Position numbers and translations under genes: made by a program. The notes beneath the pieces were generated by a model, which saw only the letters and a program-made list of their open reading frames with translations, searched no databases and was not told the origin of the DNA. This document shows, piece by piece, positions 1 through 8,378 of a stretch of DNA of 64,000 bases; the first letter of the stretch is position 1, and each line of letters starts with the position of its first letter. Origin of the DNA: CALKZN01 sp050633785 (GTDB lineage: Bacteria; Pseudomonadota; Gammaproteobacteria; Arenicellales; Arenicellaceae); assembly GCA_050633785.1 (NCBI GenBank), contig JBOEHE010000046.1, positions 1 through 64,000 of the forward strand, given 5' to 3'.

Positions 1-24
1 ATGAAATCTACGATCAATACTCAT
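1..24 (-). CDS. possible 5' end of the next operon gene (AmiR-like?), cut by window edge
   Basis: An ATG at 24-22 on the minus strand opens a frame that runs off the window (MSIDRRFH). It lies 32 bases after the stop of the AmiC-like gene on the same strand. AmiC-type amide sensors are normally followed by an AmiR-type ANTAR antiterminator, so this is the expected place for one. Only eight residues are visible and they cannot establish identity; the call is positional inference. Confidence 0.3.
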
Positions 25-56
25 TCCATACTACCGTTTGCTGATACCTGCTGATG

Positions 57-1241
57 TCATAATGAATTCTTTTTCGAGGAAATCCGAGATAATATCGTTC
101 TATTATAGCCGACTAAATACGGATCAGGTTTAACCAGTTCCTCGTGTTCCCAGACAACCTGAAATGACGCATCTTTTGTTGCCAGACCAATTCTGGGGGT
201 CAAATGAACATGGTTAGTCTCACCATCGACCCAAACCTCCCCCTGAGGCGTATCGATGCGCAAATCTCTCAATGCAGCGGATAAGCTGTCCACATCATAT
301 TCATCACCACTAAGTTCCATGGCTTTGGCAAACAAATAAACCTGAAAATAGGCGGTTTGGCTATAAACACTGGGCTGACTGTGTTCACCGTATTTCTGCT
401 TAAATAACTCAATAAAAGCGTCATTTTCTCCAGAATGGATCGTATTAAAATACGACGATGAGGTGATATGCCCTTGTCTGGCTTTTTCATTCATCAACAC
501 CAGCTCGGCCTCGCTGGTGGTTAAGCTTGCGATGGGTGAAGCATCAACATGTTGCAGAACATCAGCATATTCTTCATAAAAAACAACCGTATCCTGCCCA
601 ACGACCGTCGACAATACCGCATCGCATTGACTGTTCCTGATTTTTTCAGCAACCCGCCTGTGAGCGGATTTATCAGCACCTAAGGCAACATATTCCTCTC
701 CGGCCAAGTGACCACCACTTTCCTCCAGAAATTCTTTCACAATTCGGTTCATTTCGTGTGGATAAATATAATCAGACCCCACCAGAAAGATACGTTTACC
801 GCAATTATTAAACAGATATTTGATCAAGGGAATGACCGTCTGGTTCGGTGAAGCACCGGTATAAATAACGCTGGGAGAATACTCAAATCCCTCATAGAAA
901 GACGGATAAAACAACATACAACCAAAACGTTCAACCACAGGCAACACCGCCTTTCGACTGGCTGAAGAGCAGCAGCCAAAAATAGCAGAAACACCACTAT
1001 TTTGAGACAATAACTGGGTGGCCAGAACCGTATATTGGCTCGGAGAAGACTCAGGATTTTCAATCAAGGGCACCAGGGTCTTGCCTAGAACACCGCCATT
1101 GGCATTGATCTCACAAATAGCCAGCAAAGTTCCCTCAAGATGGGCTTTTTCAGTGACAGCCATAGAACCGCTGTGTGAAAACAGAACTCCCACAGGTATG
1201 CTGTTATCGTTTGAATCGTTGTTTATATTGTTATTATTCAT
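57..1241 (-). CDS. AmiC-like cytosolic amide-sensing protein (periplasmic-binding fold)
   Basis: A 394-residue protein of the AmiC/UrtA branch of type I periplasmic-binding folds. It aligns throughout with the transporter receptor encoded at 6446-7708 (start of the fold near residue 16, PVGVLFSHSG; GVSAIFGCCSSASRKA; FYPSFYEG). It has no signal peptide: the N-terminus is a polar run of Asn, Asp and Ser. A cytosolic member of this fold at the end of an amide-transport operon is the AmiC arrangement, where the protein senses amide and controls the AmiR antiterminator. It starts 51 bases after the amidase stop on the same strand. The sensor role is inferred from fold, missing signal and context; a transporter receptor that lost its signal is the alternative. 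Confidence 0.8.
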   Translation of the reverse strand: MNNNNINNDSNDNSIPVGVLFSHSGSMAVTEKAHLEGTLLAICEINANGGVLGKTLVPLIENPESSPSQYTVLATQLLSQNSGVSAIFGCCSSASRKAVLPVVERFGCMLFYPSFYEGFEYSPSVIYTGASPNQTVIPLIKYLFNNCGKRIFLVGSDYIYPHEMNRIVKEFLEESGGHLAGEEYVALGADKSAHRRVAEKIRNSQCDAVLSTVVGQDTVVFYEEYADVLQHVDASPIASLTTSEAELVLMNEKARQGHITSSSYFNTIHSGENDAFIELFKQKYGEHSQPSVYSQTAYFQVYLFAKAMELSGDEYDVDSLSAALRDLRIDTPQGEVWVDGETNHVHLTPRIGLATKDASFQVVWEHEELVKPDPYLVGYNRTILSRISSKKNSL

Positions 1242-1292
1242 TACTGTTAATTGTCGGAACCAGAAATAATGGAAGCCTATCTAAAGCATAGA

Positions 1293-2720
1293 CTAAAGAC
1301 TGTCGTTAAGCCTTGGCTTTTCTTTGTGCCAATCAGTCATGCTCTGAATAGCACCGCCTAGGCGCAATAAATGTTTGTCACTGCCAGCGGGGCCAATCAG
1401 GCTCATGCCTACAGGCATACCATCACTGGCATTACCGCAGGGAATCGATAATGCGGGCAAATACGTGAAATTAGCCAACCAGGCCAGATAGGTCATAGCA
1501 TCCTGCGAGCTGACACTGACATTGGAAAACTGCACTTGCTCGTTATCAGCCAACGGCGCAGTTATCGGCAGTGTGGGTAAGACTATAATATGGTTGTTAA
1601 CAAACACTTCAGCAATAAGGCCATTGAAAAATTGCCGATATTGATGAGCTTTGACATAGTTGGTAGCTGGAATATATTTACCCGCCTCAAGATGATTACG
1701 GACATTTTCCGAAAACAGTTCAGCATTTTCTTCCAGAGCAGCACTATGATAAGTTGTCGCCTCCACATGCAAAATCGTATCCCAGGCCGAGAAACCATCC
1801 ACCATGGCATCAACCCTTACCGAACTGACTTTAGCACCGTTGCTCTGCAATACCTGCAAAGCAGCATCAAACGTTTTTCCGACCTCATTGGAATGCTCCA
1901 ATCGTTCACCCTTCAGTACAGCAACCTTTAACCCGGACAGATCATGACCAAGACCAGTCCACAGATCTCTGCCTGACATTAACCCTCTATTGGAATGACT
2001 CGAGTTGCAGGTGTCCTGCTTTATGGCATCGTACATCACTGCAAGATCATTTACAGAACGAGCCATGGGTCCAGCAACGTCCATCGACCAGGAAAGTGGT
2101 AATACTCCATCGGTACTGATTCTGCCAAAAGTCGGTTTCAAACCACAAACACCGCAGGCGGAAGCGGGAATTCGTATTGAACCTCCGGTATCACTCCCCA
2201 GAGCAGCGGGCACCAGACCCGCCGCCAAAGCAACGGCCGAACCGCCACTGGAGCCACCAGATATACGCCGGGTATCCCAAGGATTTTTCACACGGCCTTC
2301 GCGTGAGATTTTATTCGTAGCTCCATAGGCCCATTCATGCATATTAGTTTTACCAAAAATGACGGCTCCAGAGGCCTTCAATTTAGCAACCACTGCCGAG
2401 TCTCTAGTGCCCTGTTTTTTATCCCGTGTTTGTGAACACGCTGTCGTGGGCATACCATTCACCAGATAATTATCTTTGACCGCTACGGGAACACCGTGCA
2501 AAGGTCCCAACCATTTTCCATGATCCCGCATAGCATCCAATTCAATGGCCTGATTAATCGCGTGGTCTGCGTCGACAAAAGCGAAAGCATTCAATTGTGG
2601 GTCAAACTTGTCAGTTGCAGCAAGACAGGATTCAACCAATTGTTGTGAAGACACCTCACCTGCATGTATTAAACGTCCAAGCTCATGAATGCTGTAAGCA
2701 GATAATGTCTCAGTTGTCAT
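1293..2720 (-). CDS. amidase-signature hydrolase, AtzE/GatA-like
   Basis: A 475-residue amidase-signature enzyme. The Ser-cisSer-Lys triad is visible as Lys82 (AVKDNY), Ser157/158 in GGSSGGSA and nucleophile Ser181 in SDTGGSIRIP. The family hydrolyses C-N bonds of carboxylic and carbamoyl amides in the cytoplasm. The small AtzG-like gene directly upstream overlaps its start by 11 bases, which points to the AtzE branch (1-carboxybiuret hydrolase subunit) or a related two-subunit amidase. The start ATG has a strong GGGAGG site inside the upstream gene, indicating translational coupling. Location behind an amide/urea-type ABC transporter suggests it hydrolyses the imported compound. The exact substrate cannot be read from sequence. 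Confidence 0.85.
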   Translation of the reverse strand: MTTETLSAYSIHELGRLIHAGEVSSQQLVESCLAATDKFDPQLNAFAFVDADHAINQAIELDAMRDHGKWLGPLHGVPVAVKDNYLVNGMPTTACSQTRDKKQGTRDSAVVAKLKASGAVIFGKTNMHEWAYGATNKISREGRVKNPWDTRRISGGSSGGSAVALAAGLVPAALGSDTGGSIRIPASACGVCGLKPTFGRISTDGVLPLSWSMDVAGPMARSVNDLAVMYDAIKQDTCNSSHSNRGLMSGRDLWTGLGHDLSGLKVAVLKGERLEHSNEVGKTFDAALQVLQSNGAKVSSVRVDAMVDGFSAWDTILHVEATTYHSAALEENAELFSENVRNHLEAGKYIPATNYVKAHQYRQFFNGLIAEVFVNNHIIVLPTLPITAPLADNEQVQFSNVSVSSQDAMTYLAWLANFTYLPALSIPCGNASDGMPVGMSLIGPAGSDKHLLRLGGAIQSMTDWHKEKPRLNDSL

Positions 2721-2901
2721 AATCTGCCTCCCATACTGGAACTGTCAAACCCGGTTCCAGATGACTGACATCCGGAACCTGAGCAAGTCTATGACAAAGG
2801 TCCTGCACAATAGCAGCCACCGTTTCAATACTGTCATCACCGCTTTTCTGGCCTTGGGTAAACACAGCGTACTGCTGCAAAATTTCAACGGAAGTCATCA
2901 T
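2710..2901 (-). CDS. AtzG-like small amidase partner subunit (DUF4089 type)
   Basis: A 63-residue protein ending in a short motif with LEPGLTVPVWEADYDN-like character. Size, position immediately before an AtzE-like amidase and the GatC-like helical N-terminus match the AtzG/DUF4089 family. In that family the small protein forms a heterotetramer with AtzE and stabilises it. An AGGAG site sits 4 bases before the first ATG; a second ATG follows directly, so the start may be one codon later. Its 3' end overlaps the amidase start by 11 bases. Confidence 0.75.
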   Translation of the reverse strand: MMTSVEILQQYAVFTQGQKSGDDSIETVAAIVQDLCHRLAQVPDVSHLEPGLTVPVWEADYDN

Positions 2902-2919
2902 TATTCTCCTGTATTCAAG

Positions 2920-3618
2920 CTACACACCCAACAATTCGCTGACCAGATTGCTGTCTTGCAACAGCTGATCTCTGGAGACTGTTTGCGCCACTTTGCCTTT
3001 GTCCATAACATAAGCCCGTTCACAAAAAGTCAAAGTGAAATCCAGGTTCTGTTCAGCCACCAGAATTCCCAAGCCTTCTTCTTTGTTCAATTCCAGCAAC
3101 ATATCGGCAATATCATCCACAATCGATGGTTGAATGCCTTCGGTGGGTTCATCGAGCAGCAACATTCTGGGTCTGGTTGCCAATGCTCTGGCAATGGCCA
3201 GTATCTGCTGTTGTCCGCCACTTAAACTTCCTGCCATCTGATTCGGGCGCTCCGCCAATAGAGGGAATTTGTCAAATAAACGCTCGACCTCACGATTTTT
3301 GTCATGGCCACAGCCAGCAGCAGCGGCCACGATATTTTCGGTGACCGTCAACCTTGGGAAAACAAAGCGACCTTGCGGCACATAGCCAAGACCGCAACGG
3401 ACACGTTTCGTCGTTGAATCGGGTAATGACTTCCCATCAATCAACACAGAACCTGAAAACGAATTGACTATACCCATAATATGTTTCAATAACGTCGTCT
3501 TACCAACCCCATTTCTACCGAGCAAAGCAACAGCTTCGTTAGTCTCAATAGCCAGATCAACACCATGGATAATCTCTACCTTGCCATAACCCGCACGGGC
3601 ATTTTCAATCGTTAACAT
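2920..3618 (-). CDS. UrtE/LivF-like ABC transporter ATP-binding protein
   Basis: A 232-residue cytoplasmic ATPase of the branched-chain/urea ABC family. Walker A is GRNGVGKTT near residue 35, the signature is LSGGQQQILAIARAL near 134, and Walker B is LLLDEPTEGIQ near 156, followed by a switch histidine region. Length and the EGIQPSIV stretch fit the UrtE/LivF branch. Its ATG overlaps the stop of the UrtCD fusion by one base (TGATG), so the two are translationally coupled. It is the second ATPase of this transporter; the first is fused to the permease. Confidence 0.9.
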   Translation of the reverse strand: MLTIENARAGYGKVEIIHGVDLAIETNEAVALLGRNGVGKTTLLKHIMGIVNSFSGSVLIDGKSLPDSTTKRVRCGLGYVPQGRFVFPRLTVTENIVAAAAGCGHDKNREVERLFDKFPLLAERPNQMAGSLSGGQQQILAIARALATRPRMLLLDEPTEGIQPSIVDDIADMLLELNKEEGLGILVAEQNLDFTLTFCERAYVMDKGKVAQTVSRDQLLQDSNLVSELLGV

Positions 3619-5489
3619 CAGCTTTTTCTCCCGAGGTAAATATCCAGAACTCGTTCATTCTGTTTCAGTTCTTCCATAGTGCCCTGAGCAAACACCTCTC
3701 CCTGATGCAGTACTGTTACTTTGCCATTCAAAGATCGAATAAACTCCATATCATGCTCAATCACAATAACCGTTGCGCTGGCTTTGAGTTCAGTGATCAA
3801 AACCGATAACTGATGCGTTTCCTCTTTGGTCATGCCAGCCGCAGGTTCATCCAGAAAAATCACGCTGGGCTTGAGGCACAATACCATAGCAATATCCAAC
3901 CATTGCTGGTTGCCGTGGGACAATTCACCTGCATTTTTATCACCATAACTTTTCTTGCCTAACAAACGCAGAGTTTTATCCGCTGTTCGATCAGCAGCTT
4001 TTTTACTGCCACTTCGACTGTAGGCAGCTACCCAGAGGTTTTGTCTGACGGTGAGTTCATTGAAAATCTGTGCAACTTGCATTTTGATGCCGATGCCCGC
4101 CTGTACTCGCTTGAACGGTTCCCAGTCTGATATATTCTGTTTTCCATAAAAAATATCACCTTCAGAAATTTTATGCGTTCCAGTACAGCACCTTAAGAAA
4201 GTACTCTTTCCCGCACCATTAGGCCCTACCAGGCATTGCACTTCACCATGTTGGTATTCGAGCGACACCAGGTTAACCGGTTTAACGCCACCAAAACTCT
4301 TGGTGATTTTGCGGGTGCTGAAGCCCCTTGTTGAGGATAAACAGCCCTTGCGAATATCTGTCAGAACTTGTGTATTGATATTGACCTGACTATCGGGGGC
4401 ACTTAAGTTCGAAGCAGTATTATCATTCTTTGCAGGCCTGATTTTTTTCCACAAATCAGCAAATATGCCCACCAGACCACGTTCAAAAAACAACACCAAC
4501 GCAATCAGAACCAAACCAAGAATCAATGTTGTTTGACCTCCAGCTGCTCCGCCGCCCAACCAGAACGACAAACCGCCGACCAGCAACACACCAATGAAAG
4601 GACCAAATAAGCGTGCTTTACCACCAACCAAGACATAGATCGGAATTAATAAAGCTTCTGGAACACTGAATACGGAGGGGCTCAGATAGTTGGACCAACT
4701 CGCATATAAGGCTCCAGCTAACCCGGCAATGCCACCAGCCATAACAAAAAGAATCAATTGATAACGACGGACATCATAACCAATCAGTTCAGCCTTGAGT
4801 GCATCCATCCGAATACAATCGATTACCAATCCAAAAGGCGACCGCATCACCGCTGAAGCAAAAATGTAAATAACAGCACACACCACAAGTGCCACCAGAA
4901 ACATGCCTTTTTCTTCCAGCGCTTCAGCGTTTTCACCAAAACCAAGGACCATTCCGGGAATATCCGACATACCATTATCACCACCAACATAGGCATCGCC
5001 TACATTGAGAGAAAATGCAATGGCAATGGTCCAGAGAATCAGAGTAAAAGTGTATGTCAGAATTGTGGTTTGCAAATCACCCAGACGGCCATAAAAAATG
5101 ACGAAACCAATCAGGCCGGCTGCAATAACACCTGCCAAAGCACCAAAGGGCAAAGACCAGATCAATGTATTACCGGTTAATTCGGCAAAGTTGATAGCTG
5201 CAATGCTGCCAATATACCCACCCAAGCCGTAGAAAGCGGTCTGCCCAAGACTCAGAATGCCGCCTCTGCCCCAAAGAATATTGAGGCTTAATCCCAGAAT
5301 GCCAAAGGCAACCCAGGAAGTTGCTAAATAAGCGATATACGGATCTATGAATATCGCGCCAAAAGACAATGCTGCTGCTATGGCAACAACATTCATCCAC
5401 CATACGTTTTTTTTAATCATGCTATACAATCCCACTGCGTTACTCTGGTAACGAATGTCATTAATGTCAGACGTGTGTCTTGAACTCAT
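3618..5489 (-). CDS. UrtC-UrtD-like fused permease and ATP-binding protein
   Basis: One uninterrupted reading frame encodes both a LivM/UrtC-type permease (about residues 30-345, many hydrophobic segments, the family stretch GRGGILSLGQTAFYGLGGYIG) and a LivG/UrtD-type ATPase (about residues 385-623 with Walker A GPNGAGKST, signature LSHGNQQWLDIAMVL, Walker B VIFLDEPAAGMT). These are normally separate genes. The frame could open at a TTG at 5510, but the ATG at 5489 has an AGGAG site eight bases upstream and is preferred. The linker near residue 355-385 is rich in Asn, Ser and Asp. It follows the UrtB-like gene with almost no gap. Confidence 0.88.
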   Translation of the reverse strand: MSSRHTSDINDIRYQSNAVGLYSMIKKNVWWMNVVAIAAALSFGAIFIDPYIAYLATSWVAFGILGLSLNILWGRGGILSLGQTAFYGLGGYIGSIAAINFAELTGNTLIWSLPFGALAGVIAAGLIGFVIFYGRLGDLQTTILTYTFTLILWTIAIAFSLNVGDAYVGGDNGMSDIPGMVLGFGENAEALEEKGMFLVALVVCAVIYIFASAVMRSPFGLVIDCIRMDALKAELIGYDVRRYQLILFVMAGGIAGLAGALYASWSNYLSPSVFSVPEALLIPIYVLVGGKARLFGPFIGVLLVGGLSFWLGGGAAGGQTTLILGLVLIALVLFFERGLVGIFADLWKKIRPAKNDNTASNLSAPDSQVNINTQVLTDIRKGCLSSTRGFSTRKITKSFGGVKPVNLVSLEYQHGEVQCLVGPNGAGKSTFLRCCTGTHKISEGDIFYGKQNISDWEPFKRVQAGIGIKMQVAQIFNELTVRQNLWVAAYSRSGSKKAADRTADKTLRLLGKKSYGDKNAGELSHGNQQWLDIAMVLCLKPSVIFLDEPAAGMTKEETHQLSVLITELKASATVIVIEHDMEFIRSLNGKVTVLHQGEVFAQGTMEELKQNERVLDIYLGRKS

Positions 5490-5510
5490 TTTCTTACTCC
5501 TGCCCACCAA

Positions 5511-6377
5511 TCAAAGCTTCATACGCCATTTTTCAGAGATGCCTCGTGGGAAATATCTAAGCACGCAAATCGTTATAAAGAAGAAGACAATGTCACCAAA
5601 AGCCGTTGACCAGAAACTGGATATCGCATTCGTTATGACACCCAGACCACCACCCGCGATAACTGAACCGGTCAAAGTCACCGGTCCTGCGGCAACCACA
5701 ATCAAAAATGCTTTAATCACAAAGGCAAAGCCCATGGTTGGTGTTGCTGGAATTGCTGGCACCAATATAGCTCCAGCAAAGCCTGCCAGCGCAGCACCCA
5801 GACTGAAGGTCATCGTGTTAACATGTTTAGATTCGATTCCAACTGCCTTGGCCATTTGCCCATCCTGAATCGAGGCTCTGGCCATCACGCCATAATTAGT
5901 TTTGGTCAACAAAGCATAAGTCATAAGTGTGATAACGACCGCCACAACAATCAAAAACAACATATAGCTGGAAATACTGTACTGCCCAATGCTGACATTA
6001 GACACAGGCATGCCAATGCCTTCTGTCACAGAGCCAAACATCAAAACCGCACCTTGATACATCACCATGCTCAAGCCCCAGGTTGCCAGCATCGTGTCAA
6101 ACAGACGACCATAGAGTCGCCGGATAATCAAACACTCGACAATCGCACCAAATAAGGCCGTTGATAGCGTTGCCACGCAGACTGCCACTGGAAACGGGAT
6201 CCCAGCTTTGACAGCAAACAAGGTGACATAAGCACCAAACATAATAAATTCGCCGTGCGCCAAATTGATGACCCCCATCAAACCGAACACTACTGCCAGC
6301 CCCAGGGTTGCTATGATCAGCACCGAGGCGCTGGAAAAAGCGGATAATGCGACGATGGCAATATAATCTAAACTCAT
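5511..6377 (-). CDS. UrtB/LivH-like ABC transporter permease
   Basis: A 288-residue, very hydrophobic inner-membrane protein of the LivH/UrtB family. Family stretches include LGLAVVFGLMGVINLAHGEFIMFGAY near residue 25 and the cytoplasmic EAA-like loop GVMARASIQDGQMAKAVGI near 180. It forms the translocation pore with the UrtC half of the neighbouring fusion. An AAGGAAGG site precedes the ATG. It starts 68 bases downstream of the receptor gene, and a GC-rich hairpin lies in that gap. Confidence 0.9.
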   Translation of the reverse strand: MSLDYIAIVALSAFSSASVLIIATLGLAVVFGLMGVINLAHGEFIMFGAYVTLFAVKAGIPFPVAVCVATLSTALFGAIVECLIIRRLYGRLFDTMLATWGLSMVMYQGAVLMFGSVTEGIGMPVSNVSIGQYSISSYMLFLIVVAVVITLMTYALLTKTNYGVMARASIQDGQMAKAVGIESKHVNTMTFSLGAALAGFAGAILVPAIPATPTMGFAFVIKAFLIVVAAGPVTLTGSVIAGGGLGVITNAISSFWSTAFGDIVFFFITICVLRYFPRGISEKWRMKL

Positions 6378-6399
6378 CTGAACCTTCCTTCTTTAGTTT

Positions 6400-6423
6400 G
6401 GCGACCAACACTCGCTGGTCGCC
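6400..6423. terminator. intercistronic hairpin between receptor and permease genes
   Basis: Perfect 8-base arms, GGCGACCA at 6400-6407 and TGGTCGCC at 6416-6423, enclose an 8-base loop. In the operon direction (minus) no U-run follows, so this looks like an mRNA stabiliser or partial attenuator that leaves more receptor mRNA than permease mRNA. On the plus strand it is followed by TTTTTCTTT and would terminate antisense transcripts. Confidence 0.6.
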
Positions 6424-6445
6424 TTTTTCTTTATTAATCTAAATC

Positions 6446-7708
6446 TTATTGAACAGGCACAAAGTGTCGCTTCAACTTCGGATTGTTCACAAGATCACAC
6501 ACTTCGTTTTCGTAAAAAGGTTCAACCTGGGCGTACTTTTTCACTACATCAAAACCATGTTTACGATTGCCTCGAACAATATAGATATTCTGTTTCAGGT
6601 GATGCGAGCCCGGTTCCATAAAGACCGTGCCGTTGGGGCCTTCAAAGGATAAACCGCTTTCCAGCTTGGCAATCACTTTATCGCTCTTGACCGTACCCGC
6701 CAATTTGACGGCTTTGGCCCATAGGTGAACCGCATTCCAGACATCTGCTGCTCCTGACACAATGGGTTCTTTATCGCCATAGGCTTTTTGCCAACTGGCA
6801 ACAAATTCGACATTTGCAGGCTCATCGACCCATTGAAAGTATTCCTGCGAGGCGATAATGCCATCACCGGCTTCAGGAGAAACCACAACCTGCTGATTGC
6901 CAGAACCATAGTTTGTCGAAACCAGACCCATCTTCTGCTTCAGACCAGCCGCTGAAAATTGCTCAAGAAATCCAGTCTGGTTCGCACCCACCGGCAAAGT
7001 AAAAACAAAATCAGGTTTCACCGATTGAATCTTCTGAATTGTTGGTGAGTAATCAGTGACGGTCAATGGAAGAAAATCTTCACCCAGAACTTCACCACCA
7101 AATTTTTCTGCATAGATTTTCACCCAATGCGCAGAAATAGTGCCAAAATTATAGTTAGGCGCCATAACAAAGATTTTCGGCCCATATTCCTCAATAGCCC
7201 ATTCGATCAATTTACTCATTTGCTGCGAGGCTGATGCTCCAGTGACAAAGGTGTATTTATCACAGGCTCCTCCTTCATAGAGAGAACTGTAGAAATAAGG
7301 AATTTTGCGTTTGCGAACAATTGGCCGAATCGCTTCACGAGAAGAGCTGGTCAAACCAGCAAACAACACATCCGCCTTATCCTTCAAAGCCAAGGTTTTG
7401 GTATAGACCGTATATTTGCTCAACTCCGACTGAGAATCATATTCCACCAATTCAACCTGTTTACCCAGAAGGCCTCCCGACTCATTGATATTATCGATAG
7501 CCAGGTGTAGAGCCTTACTCTGCTGCAAACCATAAATATTCAAACCACCCGTCAGGTCAAAAATAGCACCCACTTTGATTTCTGAATCATTGGCCTGTGT
7601 TGTTGCTGTGAAAGCAATGCAAGCTGCACTTAGCAAGACTACAGATCGCTTACATATCCTCGAAAGCGCCAGCGGTATGGATCGTTTATGTTTTTTCATT
7701 TCTCTCAT
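6446..7708 (-). CDS. UrtA/FmdD-like amide or urea ABC receptor
   Basis: A 420-residue extracytoplasmic binding protein. The N-terminus has basic residues, a hydrophobic core (VVLLSAACIAFTATTQA) and a likely cleavage site near residue 39. The mature part begins with KVGAIFDLTGG and carries GLTSSSREAIRP and YFYSSLYEGG, typical of the urea/short-chain-amide branch (UrtA, FmdD, AmiC). It is the first gene of the minus-strand operon and its ATG has a GGAG site six bases upstream. Short-chain amides are more likely than urea because an amidase pair, not urease or urea carboxylase, follows. Confidence 0.87.
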   Translation of the reverse strand: MREMKKHKRSIPLALSRICKRSVVLLSAACIAFTATTQANDSEIKVGAIFDLTGGLNIYGLQQSKALHLAIDNINESGGLLGKQVELVEYDSQSELSKYTVYTKTLALKDKADVLFAGLTSSSREAIRPIVRKRKIPYFYSSLYEGGACDKYTFVTGASASQQMSKLIEWAIEEYGPKIFVMAPNYNFGTISAHWVKIYAEKFGGEVLGEDFLPLTVTDYSPTIQKIQSVKPDFVFTLPVGANQTGFLEQFSAAGLKQKMGLVSTNYGSGNQQVVVSPEAGDGIIASQEYFQWVDEPANVEFVASWQKAYGDKEPIVSGAADVWNAVHLWAKAVKLAGTVKSDKVIAKLESGLSFEGPNGTVFMEPGSHHLKQNIYIVRGNRKHGFDVVKKYAQVEPFYENEVCDLVNNPKLKRHFVPVQ

Positions 7709-7865
7709 TTATTTCTCCACCAGATAAAACTGTATAGTTCGCTACACATTAGAGTGTAGTCGTTAATAACAAAGAGAGCTTTTCCCACACGCAAGACAAC
7801 ACAAAGCCGCTATGAGCAAACTGGCAAAACGAAATGGAATATATAGAGGAAAATGAAAAAGACAC

Positions 7866-7912
7866 AAAAAAAGCACCATCTCACAACGCAGCATGCTGAT
7901 GAGAAAAGCGCT
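7866..7912 (-). terminator. intrinsic terminator inside the amide-operon leader (attenuator)
   Basis: On the minus strand AGCGC at 7912-7908 pairs with GUGCU at 7876-7872. Inside it TCTCA pairs with TGAGA and CAGC with GCTG, and the structure ends in seven U residues (7872-7866). The hairpin lies between the promoter at 8047-8020 and the first gene at 7708, so it would stop transcription before the operon unless overcome. The plus strand has no T-run after the stem, so orientation is clear. Confidence 0.65.
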
Positions 7913-7924
7913 CTTGCTAATCAC

Positions 7925-7955
7925 TGGAATCAGGGGCAATTTTGCCTTTGTTCCA
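7925..7955 (-). promoter_or_regulatory. leader hairpin upstream of the attenuator
   Basis: On the minus strand TGGAA (7955-7951) pairs with TTCCA (7929-7925), enclosing an inner GGCA/TGCC stem with a four-base loop. It sits directly before the attenuator and after an earlier hairpin, so the leader is a chain of small stem-loops, as expected for an RNA-controlled operon. I could not match it to the tandem hexaloop consensus of ANTAR targets. Confidence 0.45.
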
Positions 7956-7981
7956 AAAATATAAAAACTACCTTGGGTAGT
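7955..7981 (-). terminator. first terminator-like hairpin of the leader
   Basis: On the minus strand ACTACC (7981-7976) pairs with GGTAGT (7972-7967) around a three-base loop and is followed by TTTTTATATTTTT. The stem is short, so termination may be partial. It is the first of two terminator-like structures between the promoter and the receptor gene. Confidence 0.45.
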
Positions 7982-8019
7982 CTTTTTGCGTAAAAAGTAA
8001 TATCTCCTACGCCTGAATA

Positions 8020-8047
8020 AGTTTACACCAAAGTCTGGTTTTGTCAA
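8020..8047 (-). promoter_or_regulatory. sigma70-like promoter of the amide operon
   Basis: On the minus strand a perfect -35 TTGACA (8047-8042) is followed after 16 bases by TAAACT (8025-8020). Transcription would start near 8013, giving a leader of about 300 bases before the first gene at 7708. The leader contains the hairpins and attenuator listed separately. Confidence 0.6.
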
Positions 8048-8378
8048 CGCGCCTCAATAAAGGTAATTCGTAAAAATTGACAAATATTCGCATAAAACAT
8101 TGATTTAAATATATTATTTTTTTATTAAATTTATCAACAATGGCCTCTAATACCTGATTATTCAGTCAGAATCAGATTCTCTAATACAAAGCTCAACACC
8201 TTTAAACAACCAATACTATAACCATAAATCTACCAACTTTATTACTTGATCAAGATACTTGCTTGAAACAAGCAAGTATCTTACTATAAGCAAACCATTC
8301 GAATAAGTCGAACCGGCAAAGCCCCTTATTGCCAGTTCAACATATCCACAACAATGCAATTCTCAGAGATTAAACGCC
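8048..8378. other. intergenic region between divergent amide operon and SDR gene
   Basis: An AT-rich 331-base spacer. The only clear structure is the long inverted repeat at 8252-8282, preceded by the palindrome CTTGATCAAG (8245-8254). I could not pick a convincing promoter for the plus-strand SDR gene. No open frame of interest is seen. Confidence 0.5.
8252..8282. repeat. perfect 14-bp inverted repeat upstream of the SDR gene
   Basis: AAGATACTTGCTTG at 8252-8265 and its exact complement at 8269-8282 are separated by AAA. Neither side is followed by a clear T-run, so it is not an ordinary terminator. It sits 97 bases before the SDR start and could be an operator, an mRNA hairpin in the 5' leader or a stray repetitive element. 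Confidence 0.7.

Noticed and set aside
7763..8047. 94-residue open frame upstream of the receptor gene
   Set aside because: It spans the promoter, leader hairpins and attenuator of the amide operon, and its sequence is low-complexity and unlike any protein.
7708..8047. Guanidine (ykkC-type) riboswitch in the amide-operon leader
   Set aside because: The operon type made it plausible, but I found neither the conserved ACGR loops nor the long ykkC core; the leader instead looks like short hairpins and a terminator.
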